Below the pieces are notes generated by a model. That model worked only from the letters and a program-made list of their open reading frames with translations. It ran no database searches and was not told the origin of the DNA. Shown piece by piece: positions 33,588 through 46,500 of a stretch of 64,000 nt of DNA. The number at the start of each line of letters is the position of its first letter. The first letter of the stretch is position 1. A program made the position numbers and the translations under genes. The DNA comes from Blastomyces gilchristii SLH14081. Its lineage: Eukaryota; Ascomycota; Eurotiomycetes; Onygenales; Ajellomycetaceae. Where the stretch lies: positions 1,161,705 through 1,225,704 of the forward strand of contig NW_003101670.1 of NCBI RefSeq assembly GCF_000003855.2, in the 5' to 3' direction.

Positions 33588-36500
33588 ATTGTGTGGGATA
33601 TGATTCGAGAATTGAGTGTGTGCAAGGATGGGTCTGGTTGCAGAACGATCTAGAACTGTCTATGGATTGTGGCGTTAGAGCACTGTCTTTTCCCGAAATG
33701 TAGCAGTAGCAGAATCCACAACGTAAAGCAGGCTTGTAACGACCGGATGCCCAGTTTATCTTGAGCTTCATGAAAGGACCGGAGTAGGTGAACAAAGTAG
33801 ATTTACATGTGGATTGAGAAGAACAGCAAGCTCTTGGAAGTAAAAAGAAGGCAAGGTGTAGAGGGTGGTATTTATATGTGGTTGCGGGGAAGCAAAATAA
33901 AGGTGTGGCTGTTGTAGTCAAAATGGAAGTTGAAAGTGAAGTGGGAGCCAGAAAGGGAAATGCGGCTCTGTAGAAGCCCAAAGAAGAAAAATACACATAC
34001 CGTTTGGATCTGCGGGAGATAAACAACTCAATGTCTCCCCCGACAATAATACAACCAGACGACAACTGTGGATGTATGCTGTGAGCGATGCGCTGCGACG
34101 AAGCCGGATATTACCACTGGGCTCCTCTTCCGCTTTCACGATGTGTCAAGTGATGACGTGACGGATGAGAATTGCGCAGGAAGAACGAGGAGGCAAGGTA
34201 AGATATAACCGTCCGAATTCGAGCGGCGAAAACCAGACAGATAGCTTGTCTGGATGCGCACGGAGGACAGCGAGAGCTGTATCAATGTCGAGACAGTGCC
34301 AGAAAGCCTTGACAAAGCAAGCGGTTTTCGATAGGATCCAAGGCGGCGACGACAGTATAAAAGTCGCAAAGTCGCAGAGTCGCAAGCAGAGACAGAAAGA
34401 TTAAAGAACTAAAAGGAAAGACAAAAACAATGAAATAATTAAATATATCACTGGGTGTGCTAAGACGACAGTCGCAGGGTGGTGACCCTTGACAAGCGAA
34501 TGCAGGAGCTATCAGAGACAAAAGGTACCGCGATGGCGAATGATTTTTTTTGATCTAAATTTGTTAAGGAGCGCGTGTTGAGGATTTTCGCAAATACCAC
34601 GCGAATGAAACGAAAATAAAAAGTAGAACACCTAAGATAAGTTCCGTTCGTTCCCCCTTTCTTCTTTCTTTCCTTGTTTCTTCTTTCCTTGTTTCTTTTT
34701 TTTCTTTCTTTTTTTTCAATTTTATTTTTGGGTCTTCCGCTTTTATATATATATGTAAGGTGTGACGGGATAATTTTCTCGTTAAGTCCTGGCAACTACT
34801 CCCCGTCGCGCTGTTAATGGTTTTGGTGCGAGCTGAGAATGAATAGCCCTCCGTCACTCTCTGGAATACGAGGTAAGGGAAAGGGGAAAAGGAGAAGGGA
34901 GGAAGAGTACGGCGGAATCTATAGAGGGGGGCGGAGAAGCGGGGGTAAGGAGGGACAGAGAGAGGCGGACCAAAAGGGAGGTGATGTTGACGTTCCGGAC
35001 GATGCCAAGAACAGAGCAAGACTCCAGACGAGAACCAGAAAAGTGGGAGGACGCCTGCTTTTATACTGCGCCCGTTTCCCCGTCACTGTGGTCACGCTGG
35101 TCCTTGGCCGCACGGCGTTTCGCTTGTACACACGCCCCTCGCCACCCCTTACTGTGGCGCCGCGGCCAGGACTGTCATGGCCTCCGCCTGCAATAGCCCA
35201 GCAGCACTGGTCGCTGCGCTCGTGCTGCTTCAAGCAGCGTCGTTTGCTTACCTCATTTGGTCACCCCTCTTGACCTGCCAAGACACACTATCCACTTTTG
35301 CAGTCAAAGTTACTGGATCGTCCGATCAACGAGCGTCAGTCGCACCAATCAGCGGCTTGATCACCTACATCATATTTTCAACCTGACTGCAGGGTTTTTT
35401 CTGATGAGGTGCTATTCCGCTTTCTGGATTGGTCCGGCCTGTATGAGTCAGACCCACACCGTCCATACTTGCTAAGGACAGCATTACGTCCTGGACCCCG
35501 TTCAACGTATTACGCTGTATTGAGCCACAATCTCTTCTCAACCATGCAGCAGCCGAACACGTGCTGTAATGATCCCCTGTTTTGAAACCGTTTACTCTTT
35601 GTAACTATCAAAATACTTCCTCTCAATACCCAAATCAGGCACGGTGTTTCTCGGCCCATTTCCTCGCAACTCTCTAAACTGCCGCCCAGGAGCGCCAGAG
35701 AGGATATCCGGCCGTTGCTGCTTTATTGCCGCACATCTGGAACAAAGGGGCGGCTCCTGTTTGGGTCTTCTTGCTTCAACTTTTGGTCGCGTCAGGTTGG
35801 CCTCTGTGCACGCGTACACGCACCAATGAGAGCCCGTCTTTCGTAAAAACTCATCGATCCTTCCCAAGGATAAAAATTCAGACTCAGCTCGGGCAGTTCT
35901 TTTCACGTGAATTTTTCTACGTAAACGAGATCGCTGTTGGCTGTTATTCATCCTTCCCTCAACTCTCCAACAATGTTGGAACCATTTTTCCCATGATATC
36001 GTGGTATTAATATTATCGGACAAGGGAGCCATCTTCAGGTTGGCTGGTGCCTAATAAGAAGCCTAACAAACCAACACCCATCACAACCGCGAGGCTCTTG
36101 TCAACGCTACAAGGGGATTGGGAACCATGTGTTAATTCTTCTGGTTGGCAATCTTCCCGGAAAGAAACAGCCTCCACACGCACCCACTCGCGAAACGGGC
36201 CCCAAGGCTGGGTGAGCAGTGGCATGAAATACCACAAACGAATTACATGGGAATACATTTAGATCATGACTTAACAAAAATTAGCTAACTGTGCGCCCTA
36301 ACTTCGGATCAGTTGTCGCCCCAAGATTTCTATTATTCTACGGGTTAGGTTGGTATACAATAATACAAGGGAGGCAATGACGGTCACACAACCCATCCAT
36401 CCAACTTTCTCCTGAGTGACATTCAAATGGGCACGTACAGGTAGGTAACTGTACGTGTTGTGTACAGCGCATACAACTGCACAGCCGACCGCTCCTGCAA

Positions 36501-37868
36501 CCACCCAGACGGACAACCCACCCCCAATACCCCTTTATCTTCAGGGGACCAACCACCGCTCAGCAACAGGATTAATCGCCAAATCAACACCCGCTGCAAA
36601 GAAATAATGAGTGGAAATAAATACTTGGCCATTTGCTGGGGACAAGATCTTTTCTATAAGTATACTTTTCGGTGAGCAAGTTTTGGTTTCTCTGATGATG
36701 GGAACACCATTACTTCCAATTGCGTATTGCGCGATTTTATTGTGACTTTCAAAGTATCTATTTACTATATTTTCCTCCGGTTGGGGCCAAATTAACCTTG
36801 GAAAGAGACCTTTTTTATTTCTATATTTTCTTTTCTCTTCTGATTTAATAATAATAGTAACCTCTAGCAATGCAAGTTTCGGAGCTCCAGCCGTTGCGCG
36901 AATTTGTCAACTCCGTGACTGCATCAGGATTCCTGTTCCGATGCTTTCTTTTTGCTCAGCTTTACTTTTTTTTTTTTTTTTTTTGCAGAGAAGTTGAGGT
37001 CCAAAGGGGGGAAACCTTCTCTCTAGATTCCAGCTTCGTAAAGAACTTGGAAATAATTTCATGCTGGAGACCAAGCTTGACGCTCGTTTCTTTCTTTCCT
37101 TTTCTTGTCTTTTTTTTTTTTTTTTTTGTAAGAGAGGTAGCAGCCGAAAAACAATATCCAACGTGCGGTTGAACCAAAAATTTCGGAAGTTCAATCCAAC
37201 TTCTTGATGCACCCTAGGTACCTTTTTCAGAGTACGGAGGGGAAAAATGATAAAGGTAGGTAGACATACCATACCTGCCTTTTACCAATTTCACGCATAC
37301 TCCGCCTAGGGGACGTTTTGGCTCATATAACATAGTTGACATGATGTGTCGGTACGTGCGTTCAGATCATTTTAAACGTGGGATATTCATGTCAGCGATT
37401 GGAGTGTCATGTACCGACATGGCCCCAAGTGCCTTGTACATATTGGTTATCTCCAGCAATCGGCGGCCCGCTGATTGTTTACCAATATCCAAGCGCCCTA
37501 GTTCCCGTGAATGCGGCTATGACCATATGATATAAATTTTCTCCATGGTAGGAAATCATCGCGGGTGAATAATCTTATCTGATCTCATTTATTGTGAAGT
37601 TACTGGTGAGAGTGGTGAGAACCCAGACGAGAGACCGTCCTCACCACAAGTTTTTAATGAAAGTTTTTAAGCAAGGCAAGGAGAGATGGTTCTGAAACCA
37701 ATGGCTGCCTTCGCCTTCCTGTTGACATTATGGACTGACATTTTGGGATTGGACTTTAGGCAAAAATTGTATTTATTTTCGTCTGGTGTAAAATGCTTTC
37801 TGTGCTAGGAAAAAGGGGGAATTGATGAGAGATGATGTAATACAAGGGCGGCCGACCGGCGTTCGGCG
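33588..37868. other. Gene-free region between TBP gene and transposon nest
   Basis: 4.3 kb upstream of TBP. It carries the TBP promoter and leader, three tandem 8-bp AAGTCGCA-like units near 34363-34386, a C/T-rich tract near 34650-34730, poly(T) runs near 36966 and 37110 and a TACGGAG motif at 37233. A frame at 35592-36032 on the minus strand (146 codons) has no recognisable family feature. I see no supported gene. Confidence 0.5.
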
Positions 37869-37873
37869 GACAG
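37869..37873. repeat. Copia target-site duplication, left copy (GACAG)
   Basis: GACAG directly abuts the left LTR. The identical pentamer follows the right LTR at 58000-58004. Five bases is the usual duplication length for copia integrases. Confidence 0.85.
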
Positions 37874-37985
37874 TCTTGGAGGATAACGTTGTTGTGTTGT
37901 GTGTGTGTAATCTATCTACGCGAGTTACACTAAATGGATAGGTTGGGGTGGCACGTGACTAGGGTAGGTGTAGTAATCACCAACA
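37874..37985 (-). repeat. Copia 3' LTR (112 bp)
   Basis: On the minus strand it begins TGTTGGTG and ends CCTCCAAGA. It matches the right LTR at 111 of 112 positions by my reading; the one difference is C versus T on the plus strand 14 bases from the left edge. It contains a TG-repeat stretch and the palindrome CACGTG. Confidence 0.92.
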
Positions 37986-37994
37986 CCCCCCCTT
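37986..37994 (-). promoter_or_regulatory. Copia polypurine tract
   Basis: On the minus strand AAGGGGGGG abuts the 3' LTR. This purine run is where plus-strand DNA synthesis would be primed, and it fixes the element's orientation. Confidence 0.75.
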
Positions 37995-38190
37995 GCTACA
38001 CCGTGGCCTATAATAAGCCGCCACCCGGGGCCTCCCTCATCCTCAAATCTTTCAAAAATGCAATAATAATTAATTACATGAATCAGACCCTGATTTCCTC
38101 ATTAGGAAAGGCGTCCGTACGGCAATAACTGTAAAAATCAAGAAATACATGCAAAATCCATTGATCTGCTGTATCATCATTATCATTCAA

Positions 38191-38479
38191 TCATTTCTTT
38201 CTGATCTCTTTCAAATCAATTCTTTTGACAAAATCTTCAAACACAGGCTTCGCCAGTGGCTTGGTGAGCCTGTCAGCTATGTTCACTGTAGAATCAACAT
38301 GTTTCATCATGATTTCCCCTTTTTCAATCAAATCACAGAGAATATGATATCTAATCTCAATGTGATGTGACCTTCATATTAAGGATTTCCTCTTTGCTAG
38401 ATCAATTGCTCCCTTATTATCAACTTGTAGATGTGAGCATATTTTCACTTTTCCATCATTCATCAACCCAGTGTCATAT
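38191..38479 (-). pseudogene. Copia RNase H, C-terminal part
   Basis: This is the 3' end of the copia polyprotein, separated from the rest by the LINE. On the minus strand it reads LQVDNKGAIDLAK, then SHHIEIRYHILCD, then VDSTVNIADRLTKPL. These are classic end-of-RNase-H segments of copia elements, with the D of VDNKGA as a catalytic position. An internal stop follows KRKSLI. When the LINE and one duplication copy are removed, the frame joins exactly to EIIWLNDMLYD at 53401 and upward. Confidence 0.9.
38470..38479. repeat. LINE target-site duplication, left copy
   Basis: AGTGTCATAT here and at 53391-53400 flank the LINE. Keeping one copy restores the copia RNase H frame. Confidence 0.88.
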
Positions 38480-38841
38480 CAACCGCTCCACCACGAACTC
38501 GCTCGATTTTTCGAATAAGAACCCGCCGATAGATCCATCGAAAAGCCCTCGATCATACGAGCATTTTGACCCCATCGCCGACCGCATACCCCGTGTGGTG
38601 GTGGAGTTATCCAGCCAAACGTGAACCAGACGTCGTTCGAAACTCCTGTGTGGGATTATCCCCCATTCTCCCCTACCACACCACAACCCCGGGCCAAATT
38701 GCCATACAAATTGTAAGGTGAAGAGACCTAGCCATATGCACCAATCTTCTCGATTTTGGAAGATCCCTGATCTGTAGTTGTGGAGATATCTGAGGAGCGA
38801 CCTCCACGAAAACCCTGTCCATCTTTGATATTCCAAAACAC

Positions 38842-39150
38842 CAACGCCAAGTCCCACCCTCGTACCGCCCTTCCTAATCTGGCCCATCCCTGGCAGAAAA
38901 ATACAAAAAGATACCTCGGCGATAATATCAAGCACATAACCAACAGCCACTTCTGAAGTGCAACCTCCGCGGTCTGTCTTCAGTGTATCTAGACATCAAC
39001 ACCAAGTCTCACCCTCGTACCATCCCTCTCAATCTGGCCCATCCCCGACAGAAAAGTACAAAAAGATACCTCAGCAGCTGTACTCAATACATAATCGGCA
39101 GACACAACAACTATAAAATCAGTATACTCCAAGGTCTGACTGAGCCTTTG
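38842..39150 (+). repeat. 155-bp direct duplication in the LINE leader
   Basis: Two copies, starting near 38842 (CAACGCCAAGTCCCACCCTC) and 38997 (CAACACCAAGTCTCACCCTC), share long blocks including an ATACAAAAAGATACCTC-type block. Repeated 5' monomers are common in LINE promoters. The similarity fades toward the end of the second copy. Confidence 0.75.
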
Positions 39151-40002
39151 ATCCCTGCACAGTGAGATATATTAAATCTAGTTTTAATACCTCAATATTC
39201 AATAGATTCTGCAAGAGATTGAGAACAGCAACACTAGATTTCTATTGAATTTGAGAATTATCTCTATATTGATATAATCATTGACAAAGTCTTCTATTTT
39301 GAGATATAAATAACCAGTTCCTCTACATCTCACTGACAATATTTATATTATCATATAGAAACAGACTTATATTCTCTATAATATCAAGACTCTGAAGAGA
39401 GAAAGTCTTGATAGAGAGTATACAGTAGTACATATCTTAGCAGTTTCTATCTCATTCTTCTGCAGCAGTTAATGCAAAAAAAAAGATCTTAGAAATAGTT
39501 TTTTACTTCTCTTGAAAAAGTAAGATGTTTTTCTCTGAGTTTTATACAATATTCTTACAAAGAATTAAAAACAGAGTTATTTTCTGTCATAATTTCATAT
39601 TCTTTTAAGTAAGAATTACTTTTTCAGTAACTGAAGAGCTTTCATTAATACTTAATTCTCTTTTACACTCTTTATTGACTGATTTGAGTTGTACACTTGT
39701 TGTGTGAGGAGAATTGAATAATTTAGAATAAAATTGAATAGTTTTAATCAATTTCTCTGCAAAAAATTGACTTATTTTTTGTCAGTTTTTCTCTCAAAAA
39801 CTGTCATATTATCTGATTTATTATCAATTGATATCATACTTTTTCTCACTGTATTCTAAGAAAGAGTTTGTAAAGATTTTATTGATTTATCTTAAAAATC
39901 ACTTTTAGTTTATTAGATTCTCTTCAAAAATCTAACCTAGTTACTGAACTAGTGTGAAAAAAATCAGGTGTTTTATACACAAAAGTCTTTCATTCTTCTT
40001 TT

Positions 40003-40190
40003 GAAACAGTCTGACTAACTTTTCAATTGAAAATAGACTAATAAATCTCTCAACTGAAACAGTCTGACCAACTTTTCATTTGAAAATAGATTAATAAACC
40101 TCTCAATTGAAACAGTCTGACCAACTTTTCATTTGAAAATAGACTGATAAATCTCTCAATTGAAACAGTCTGATCAACTTTTCATTCAGT
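40003..40190 (+). repeat. 53-bp tandem repeat just upstream of LINE ORF1
   Basis: Units starting GAAACAGTCTGA occur at 40003, 40056, 40109 and 40162, an exact 53-bp period, with about 3.5 copies. They end eight bases before the ORF1 start codon. Confidence 0.88.
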
Positions 40191-40197
40191 GAGTAAA

Positions 40198-41363
40198 ATG
40201 AGTTCAAGAGTACACTCAGTTGATGTGGAAAAAGATGTTTTCCCAGATGCTATTCCTGAGATTGAAATTCTAAAGAGAAGAAAGAAGGAAGAAATAGAGA
40301 AATAACAAGTTCTTGAAATACAGGAACTGGAAAAAGTAAGTAAAATTCTTGAAAAACAGTGTCTGAGTGAGGAGAATGAAGAAGTTCTGTTAATTCTTCA
40401 TACTCAGACAAGACAACTACAAGAAGTGATCAAGTTCAAACTTGGAATTTCAAACACAATTCAAAAAACATTGAAATCTTTCAGTACAGTCACTGACTCT
40501 TTTTCATCTTCTACTTCTTCATCTTCTTCTTCAAATCAGAAGAAAACATATGCTCAAGTAGCAGAATCTGCTGTCTTCAAACCTGCTAGTTCAAAATCTG
40601 CTCAAAATTCTGAGAAAACTGAGAAGAATATTACTCAGATCTCTGTTCATAGAAAAGAAAAAAAAGAAATGCAAAAAGAGAAGAACTTTCAAATCTTCAG
40701 AAATAGAAGACTTATTCTCAAAGTCTTAAATCAGAAGAGCTTACAAAAAAACAAGCTAAACTCAAATCTTATTTTCAGAATTAGAAATGAAATTAACCAG
40801 CAGTTCTTTTCTCAGTTAATGACTGATATTGAAGTTCAAAAATCAGTCATAGCTTCAATTAAGCCATCTTTCTTTGAAAATTCTATTATTTTGACTACAA
40901 TGCCTGAATTCAGTGCAGAATTTCTCATTCAGAATGAGAATCTCTGAAAATGAGCAATAGAATCTCTACTGAATACAACAATTCTATCTGAAAGAGATGA
41001 AAAGTAGAACAAATTCATTCTTCATGATATTTCAGTTGAAATTTTTGACTGTGAGGAAGAAATGCTGCTTCTTAAAAATGAATTAGAAGAATATAATTCT
41101 ATTCAACTGAGAAAAGAGTCTATATAACTTAATTTAATTGAGTTCAGACAGAGCAGAAGAAATGCCTCTGTTCTAGTATATATAAAAACACTTGAATAAT
41201 CAAGAATCTCTGAAGTAAGAGTAGCAGGTTTGAAAATGAGAGTTCATGAATACAAAGAGTCAAGAATGAATCTCAAAGCTCAAACACAGTGTTCAAACTG
41301 TCAAAGATATGAACACTTTGTAATCTCTTGTTTCAGAGACTCAAAATGCGCATTCTGTGCTAG
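40198..41363 (+). pseudogene. LINE ORF1, 5' part (gag-like)
   Basis: The frame starts at MSSRVHSVDVEKDVFPDAIP and is lysine/serine-rich. It carries stops such as TAA for CAA at about codon 36. It reaches a first zinc knuckle region, CSNCQRYEHFVISC, then CAFCA, where the gypsy element interrupts it. ORF1 products of such LINEs bind RNA. After the insertion the frame continues at 48614 as RDHKTSEHKC. Confidence 0.82.
41359..41363. repeat. Gypsy target-site duplication, left copy (GCTAG)
   Basis: GCTAG precedes the left gypsy LTR and recurs at 48609-48613 after the right LTR. With one copy kept, ORF1 reads CAFCARDHKTS in frame. Confidence 0.9.
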
Positions 41364-41620
41364 TGTAAGAATAAGTGCTCGCAGGCGATTATTCAGGTGT
41401 TTGCAGCTTGGTGTGATATGTACTGTTAACTACTAGAAGTGTTCGCGGTAGAAAGATAAATGTAGGAATCAAGTGTATAATAGCATTCAAGCTGAGTTGT
41501 GAATAGTATTCGCAAACTCCAGTCTATATAGTTGTGTGTAGCCAAGGGCTGCTAGCTCTATTGATTATGTGAGAGATAGGAATAGAGGTAAAGAATTCAC
41601 AAGAAGCAGGATTTCTTACA
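41364..41620 (-). repeat. Gypsy 3' LTR (257 bp)
   Basis: It has the same length as the right LTR. By hand alignment the two differ at about 23 positions, all transitions. In this copy the A/T-type changes cluster in the right, inner half (for example GAATTCACAAG versus GGATCCGCGAG). A TATATA box lies near 41525. Confidence 0.93.
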
Positions 41621-41640
41621 TATCTCCCTCTCTCTAAGGC
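41621..41640 (-). promoter_or_regulatory. Gypsy polypurine tract
   Basis: On the minus strand the purine-rich run TTAGAGAGAGGGAGATA lies directly before the 3' LTR, as expected for plus-strand priming. It confirms the minus orientation. Confidence 0.7.
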
Positions 41641-43599
41641 TTCATCCGCGAAGCCTTTCACTGAGTGACTTCATAGTCAGCTCAGCATTGCAGTGATACT
41701 CACTAAAAACCCTTCATATCTGTAAAAAATCTCAGTGAGGAAAAATCCCTTATTATTATGAAGAAAAAAGAGTCTGTCACTCAGTTTCTTATTCTGTAAG
41801 ATTCTTTATAGTCTACAGATTCTTCTCTGACTATTACACAGATTTATCTCATATCTTTTATATAGAAGAGTTTCAGTTGACTCTCAATCATTTTCATGAG
41901 ATTCTTGTGTAATTATCACACAGATTCATCTCACAGATGAATCACTCTCTGTGAGATCATTCTCATCAAAGAGAAACATTCATAAGTTAATCTTTTATTC
42001 ATTCTTATAAATCATTGCTCTTTGACACTGTAGAATTATGAGGAATTTTTCATTCTTTCATCAACTCTGTAGAATTATAGAATTAAGATATTCATAGTCT
42101 GCAATCACTCTTTATAGTTATATAGAAAGATTCAGATCTGTGATTCATAATCACTCTTATTTACTAGAGTGATCTGACTGTTCTGCAGAATTACTTATAG
42201 TGTAAGTAAATCTCTCTAGAGTAGTATAAATATCTCAGATCTGTTTATAAAATCTCATCTTCTTTTCTCTTTTTCTATAACAGCTCTCATTCTTACAAAC
42301 TATAAGTATTCTCATTCATCTGTGAAGTGTTTTCACTCAGATGACAGAGAGAGAGTATTTCTGACAATATCTGTGTATTGATTCAAGAACTTCTCAAGAA
42401 TAAAAATTTTTTTAATTTTAATATCTTCATAAACAATGTCTGACTGTTACTAAGCTTCTTGTAAATGTTCTTATGACTTCTTCAGTTGCTTTTTACCAGC
42501 TGATGAAGCAGGGATGTCACTGCTTATAATCACATCTTCATTCTCTTCAGCCCTGTCACTGTACCTGATCTTCAGGCCAGTAGCTCATCTCATCTCTTCT
42601 TCAGACCAGTCTCTGACTTCAAGCAGTGCAGTTTCTCTCTTTACTGTAAGTCTTCTCATAAGTAATTTCTTACAGACTCTAGCTGACAGTTCTTACAAAG
42701 CTTCTGATATTGTCAGTGTCTTCTGTGACTCTGTAAGTCTATAATCACTCTCTCTCTGTCTGCACAATCTCTGACCAGGTATATGTGAATATGTCTAGGT
42801 TCTCTATCAATGATTCTCACACTGCAGTGCATTTCCACAATTTCATTGTCAATGAGAGATGAGTTCTCAGATACCTGTAAAATTCAGGTAGTCAAGATAA
42901 TGCAAATATCATGAATTTGTAATAGAAGTTGATCTGAGCAGATGAGCTCTCTCTCTGCATCTTCATTATTTTCAGACTGAATACTTCAGCATAACTGAGA
43001 GAGTAGACACAGCTTTATAAAAGATATCTGATCACATACACAGATGACCAGTCTTCAAGACTCTGTCACAACTGCATGTACTCTGATATCTAGCTTCTCT
43101 GAAGTCTGTGCATTTCTGACAGTCTTCACATCAAATATAATAATTGTCTGTATCACAGACATAATACTCTCTGCTTCTTTGAAGAGAGAAATTGATAGTT
43201 ATAAGAGAATTAAGTGTTACAGATATTGATGATGTGAGTGTGAATTTTCTTTATTTTTTCTTTGTTAGTCTCTAAATTGTATTCACAGCTCTGTTTATTT
43301 TCTTATTTTTTAGTTTTAATGAGAATATGTTTTCTTCTTTTCTTGTGTACACTGCAGACTGTTCATCTCAGTAGAAACTCATCATCTTATAGACTAGAAT
43401 TTATAAATGACAGTATTAATGTCTTTATTACAATCAGGTTCTTAGTGAAGATCATATCATTCTGACTTATCAGAATTTACAGTATAAAAGTCATGTCTCA
43501 GCTTCTGTAGATGTCTTATCTGCTCAGATGATTCTCAAGTGAACTCATTCATCTTATCAGAATACTCTTATCACTGAATCTTGAATCAGAGCTTATAAT

Positions 43600-46500
43600 C
43601 TCACTTCTCTGAGTCAATAATTTCTTTGATCTGATATTCTCTTTCACTCTCTAGTGCTTCATAGATAGAGTGATGAGTCACAGAGTTCTCTTCTAAGAAT
43701 TCCTTATATTCACAGAGTAAAGAGATATGAAAAATATTATATATCTACAACTCAGATAACAGTTTCAATCTGTAGAACTGTGAGTTAACTTTCTTCATAA
43801 TCTTATAAGACTCTATCTGTAAGAGATTCAGCTTCTTACTAGATCTCTGTATAATAATGTTTTCTAGACTCAGTCAGACTCTATTATCTTTCTTAAAACT
43901 CTTTATAATGTACTTGAAGTCATAGTATCTCTTCTGATACTCTTGAGTCTTTCTCAAGAATTCACAGACTTTCTCCTGAATCTTCTGAATTCTCTCAGCC
44001 TGTTCACAGACATCATTACACTTTATAGTGTACTCTTGCAGATTTATCAAGATCATCTGTGAATAAGTCTCAGTGAGCATCTCAAAGAGGGTTTTATCTG
44101 TGCTGATATGTTTTAAGTTATTATATATAAACTCTGTAAGTGATAATTAATGCACTCAGTCATTCTGATTGTAATTAATAAAGCATCACAGATACTGTTT
44201 CAATATACTTATCAGGCATTCTGTCTGATCATCTGTCTGTTGATGAAAAGCTGTGCTTAGATCTCATGAGATCTTCAGTATAGTCATCAGATCAGATCAG
44301 AACTCTTCTATAAAGATTAATTCTCTGTCTGAGACAATGTTTACAGACAATTCATGCAATCAGATTATATCATAGATGAAGATATAAGTCAAATTCTTTG
44401 ACTTCAAGTTCTTATAGATGAGTATAAAGTGTGTTATCTTGATAAAGTGATTCACTATCACCAGCACACTGTCAAAGTGAGCATTATATATGTCCTTGCT
44501 TTCAGAGAGGCTCATAAGAGCATTCATTTCTAGCTGTTCTCAAGGTTTCTGCAGAATGAGTAGAGGAGTAAGTTCTTCATATGACCTGAACTGTACTATC
44601 TGTGAATTCTGATAAATAGTACAAGAATTCACTATCTTCTTCACAAGTTCTCACATCTTCAGTTAGAAGTATTTTCTTACAAGCAGCTCATGAGTTCTAG
44701 TATCTGTAAAATGATCTACTAGAGAAGAGTCATGATATCTTTTAATAAGTTCTACATGTAGAAACTTATTCACAGATATATAAATTCAGCCCTCTCTTCA
44801 TAAGAGATTATTTAAGTCTCTTCAATTCTTTATTTCTGCAGGATTGATCTCTGCTGTAAGCAGTTTCTGAATATACTGAGCATATTCATTCTTCAGTTGC
44901 AGTTCAGACAATCTGAATAGAAGATCTTGTAAAGACTTATACTCTGTTTCCTCTTGCATCAGGTCTTCTGCAGTGCTTCTCAAAGTCTGTAAACTCTTCA
45001 GATTATAGATACTCTCTTCAAGAATTCTTGCAGAGATTCTCAGAGTGTTAACTCTCAGTGTTGTAGAGAGTAGTTATACAGACTTCTTCTCTCTCTCTTC
45101 TCTCTTCTCTTACAGGGGATTGAAAGACTCTTCAGTCAATCTCTTTGTAACACTCAGTCTGAGTATCTTGTGAAGCTTTTCTATCTTCTCTAATCTCTCT
45201 GTGTCTGTTATCCTGGCCTTCTTAATATAGTCTGACCTGTAAGAGAGTCTGTTCACTGAGTTCTTAGTTCTCTTAATATGTTCTATCTTGAATCAGAACT
45301 CACTCAGTCTCTGAGCTCAGTGAATCTGCTGCTGTGAGAGTTTCTTGATTGAAGCAAACTGTTACAAGCTGTCATGATCAGTTCTAACAGTAATCACTGT
45401 CACAAGGCTCTTGAAGTAGTGATGTCAGTGATGAAAGAATTTCACTATTATAAGAAGCTTCTGATTATGAATGTCATAGTTGATCTTCACAGGTTGCATC
45501 TTTCATGAGAAAAAGGTCACTGAAACCCAGTTCTCATTTGACTGTAGTTGTGAGACTATTTCTGAAATTATAAAGAAGAAGACATCTGTCTTCAATCTGA
45601 TTAAGAGTAAGAAATCAAAGTGAAACAGTATCACTGCATCTGTGAATACCTGTTTCAATCTTGTAAAGACTCTGCAAGCTTCTGAGATAAGAAAGTTCTT
45701 ACAGTTCTCTCTTCTCAACAATCTTTTCATTCTTCATTTGCAGAATGACTTCTTCTTATTTTCATTCTTCAGCATATCTGTAAGGGCCAAGAAGATTCTC
45801 ATGAATACAAAGATAAACTGTCTATAGAAATTCACAAAGCTCAGAAAGATTTGAATCTCATGAATACTAGTTAACTCTGACTATGATAGAATAGTCTCAA
45901 CTCATGAAGATTTCATCTGAATATCATTCACAGTGATTATATATTCTAGGAAATTAATTCAGCAGATACTGAAGTTACACTTTATAAGCTTAATATACAG
46001 TTCTGTCTCATCTAAGACCTTCAACACACTTCATACATGCTCAGTGTATTCTTTCTTCTTCATGAAGTACATCATCACATTATTCAGATATATTATCACA
46101 AAGACATTCAGATATGCACAAAGTGTTTTATTGATAAAAGACTGAAATATCACAGAGATATTAGTCAGATCAAAAGACATCACTAGATATTTAAACAATC
46201 TCAGTGCAGTTCTAAAGACAGTCTTTCATTCATTCTCAGATTATATTTGCAGCTGTGTATATATATTGATCACATTTAGTTATGTGAATATGACAGCTTC
46301 TGTAAGACAGTTGATCACATTCTCAATCAGAAATAGAGAATAGTGACTCTTTATTATCTTGAAGTTCAGATTGCAGTAGTCTACATATAATCTGAGATCT
46401 TCATTCTTCTTCTTTATGAATATCACAGAGACTCTCATGAAGGTCTGTGAAGATCAGATGAAGTTATTCTTCAGATTCTTCTTCACATAGGTCTGCAAGA

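Noticed and set aside
35592..36032. 146-codon minus-strand frame as a gene
   Set aside because: No family feature, no splice partner and no conserved-looking block; length alone is not enough in this GC range.
40003..40190. 53-bp periodic repeat as a CRISPR array
   Set aside because: The units are contiguous near-identical repeats without variable spacers, inside a eukaryotic LINE leader.
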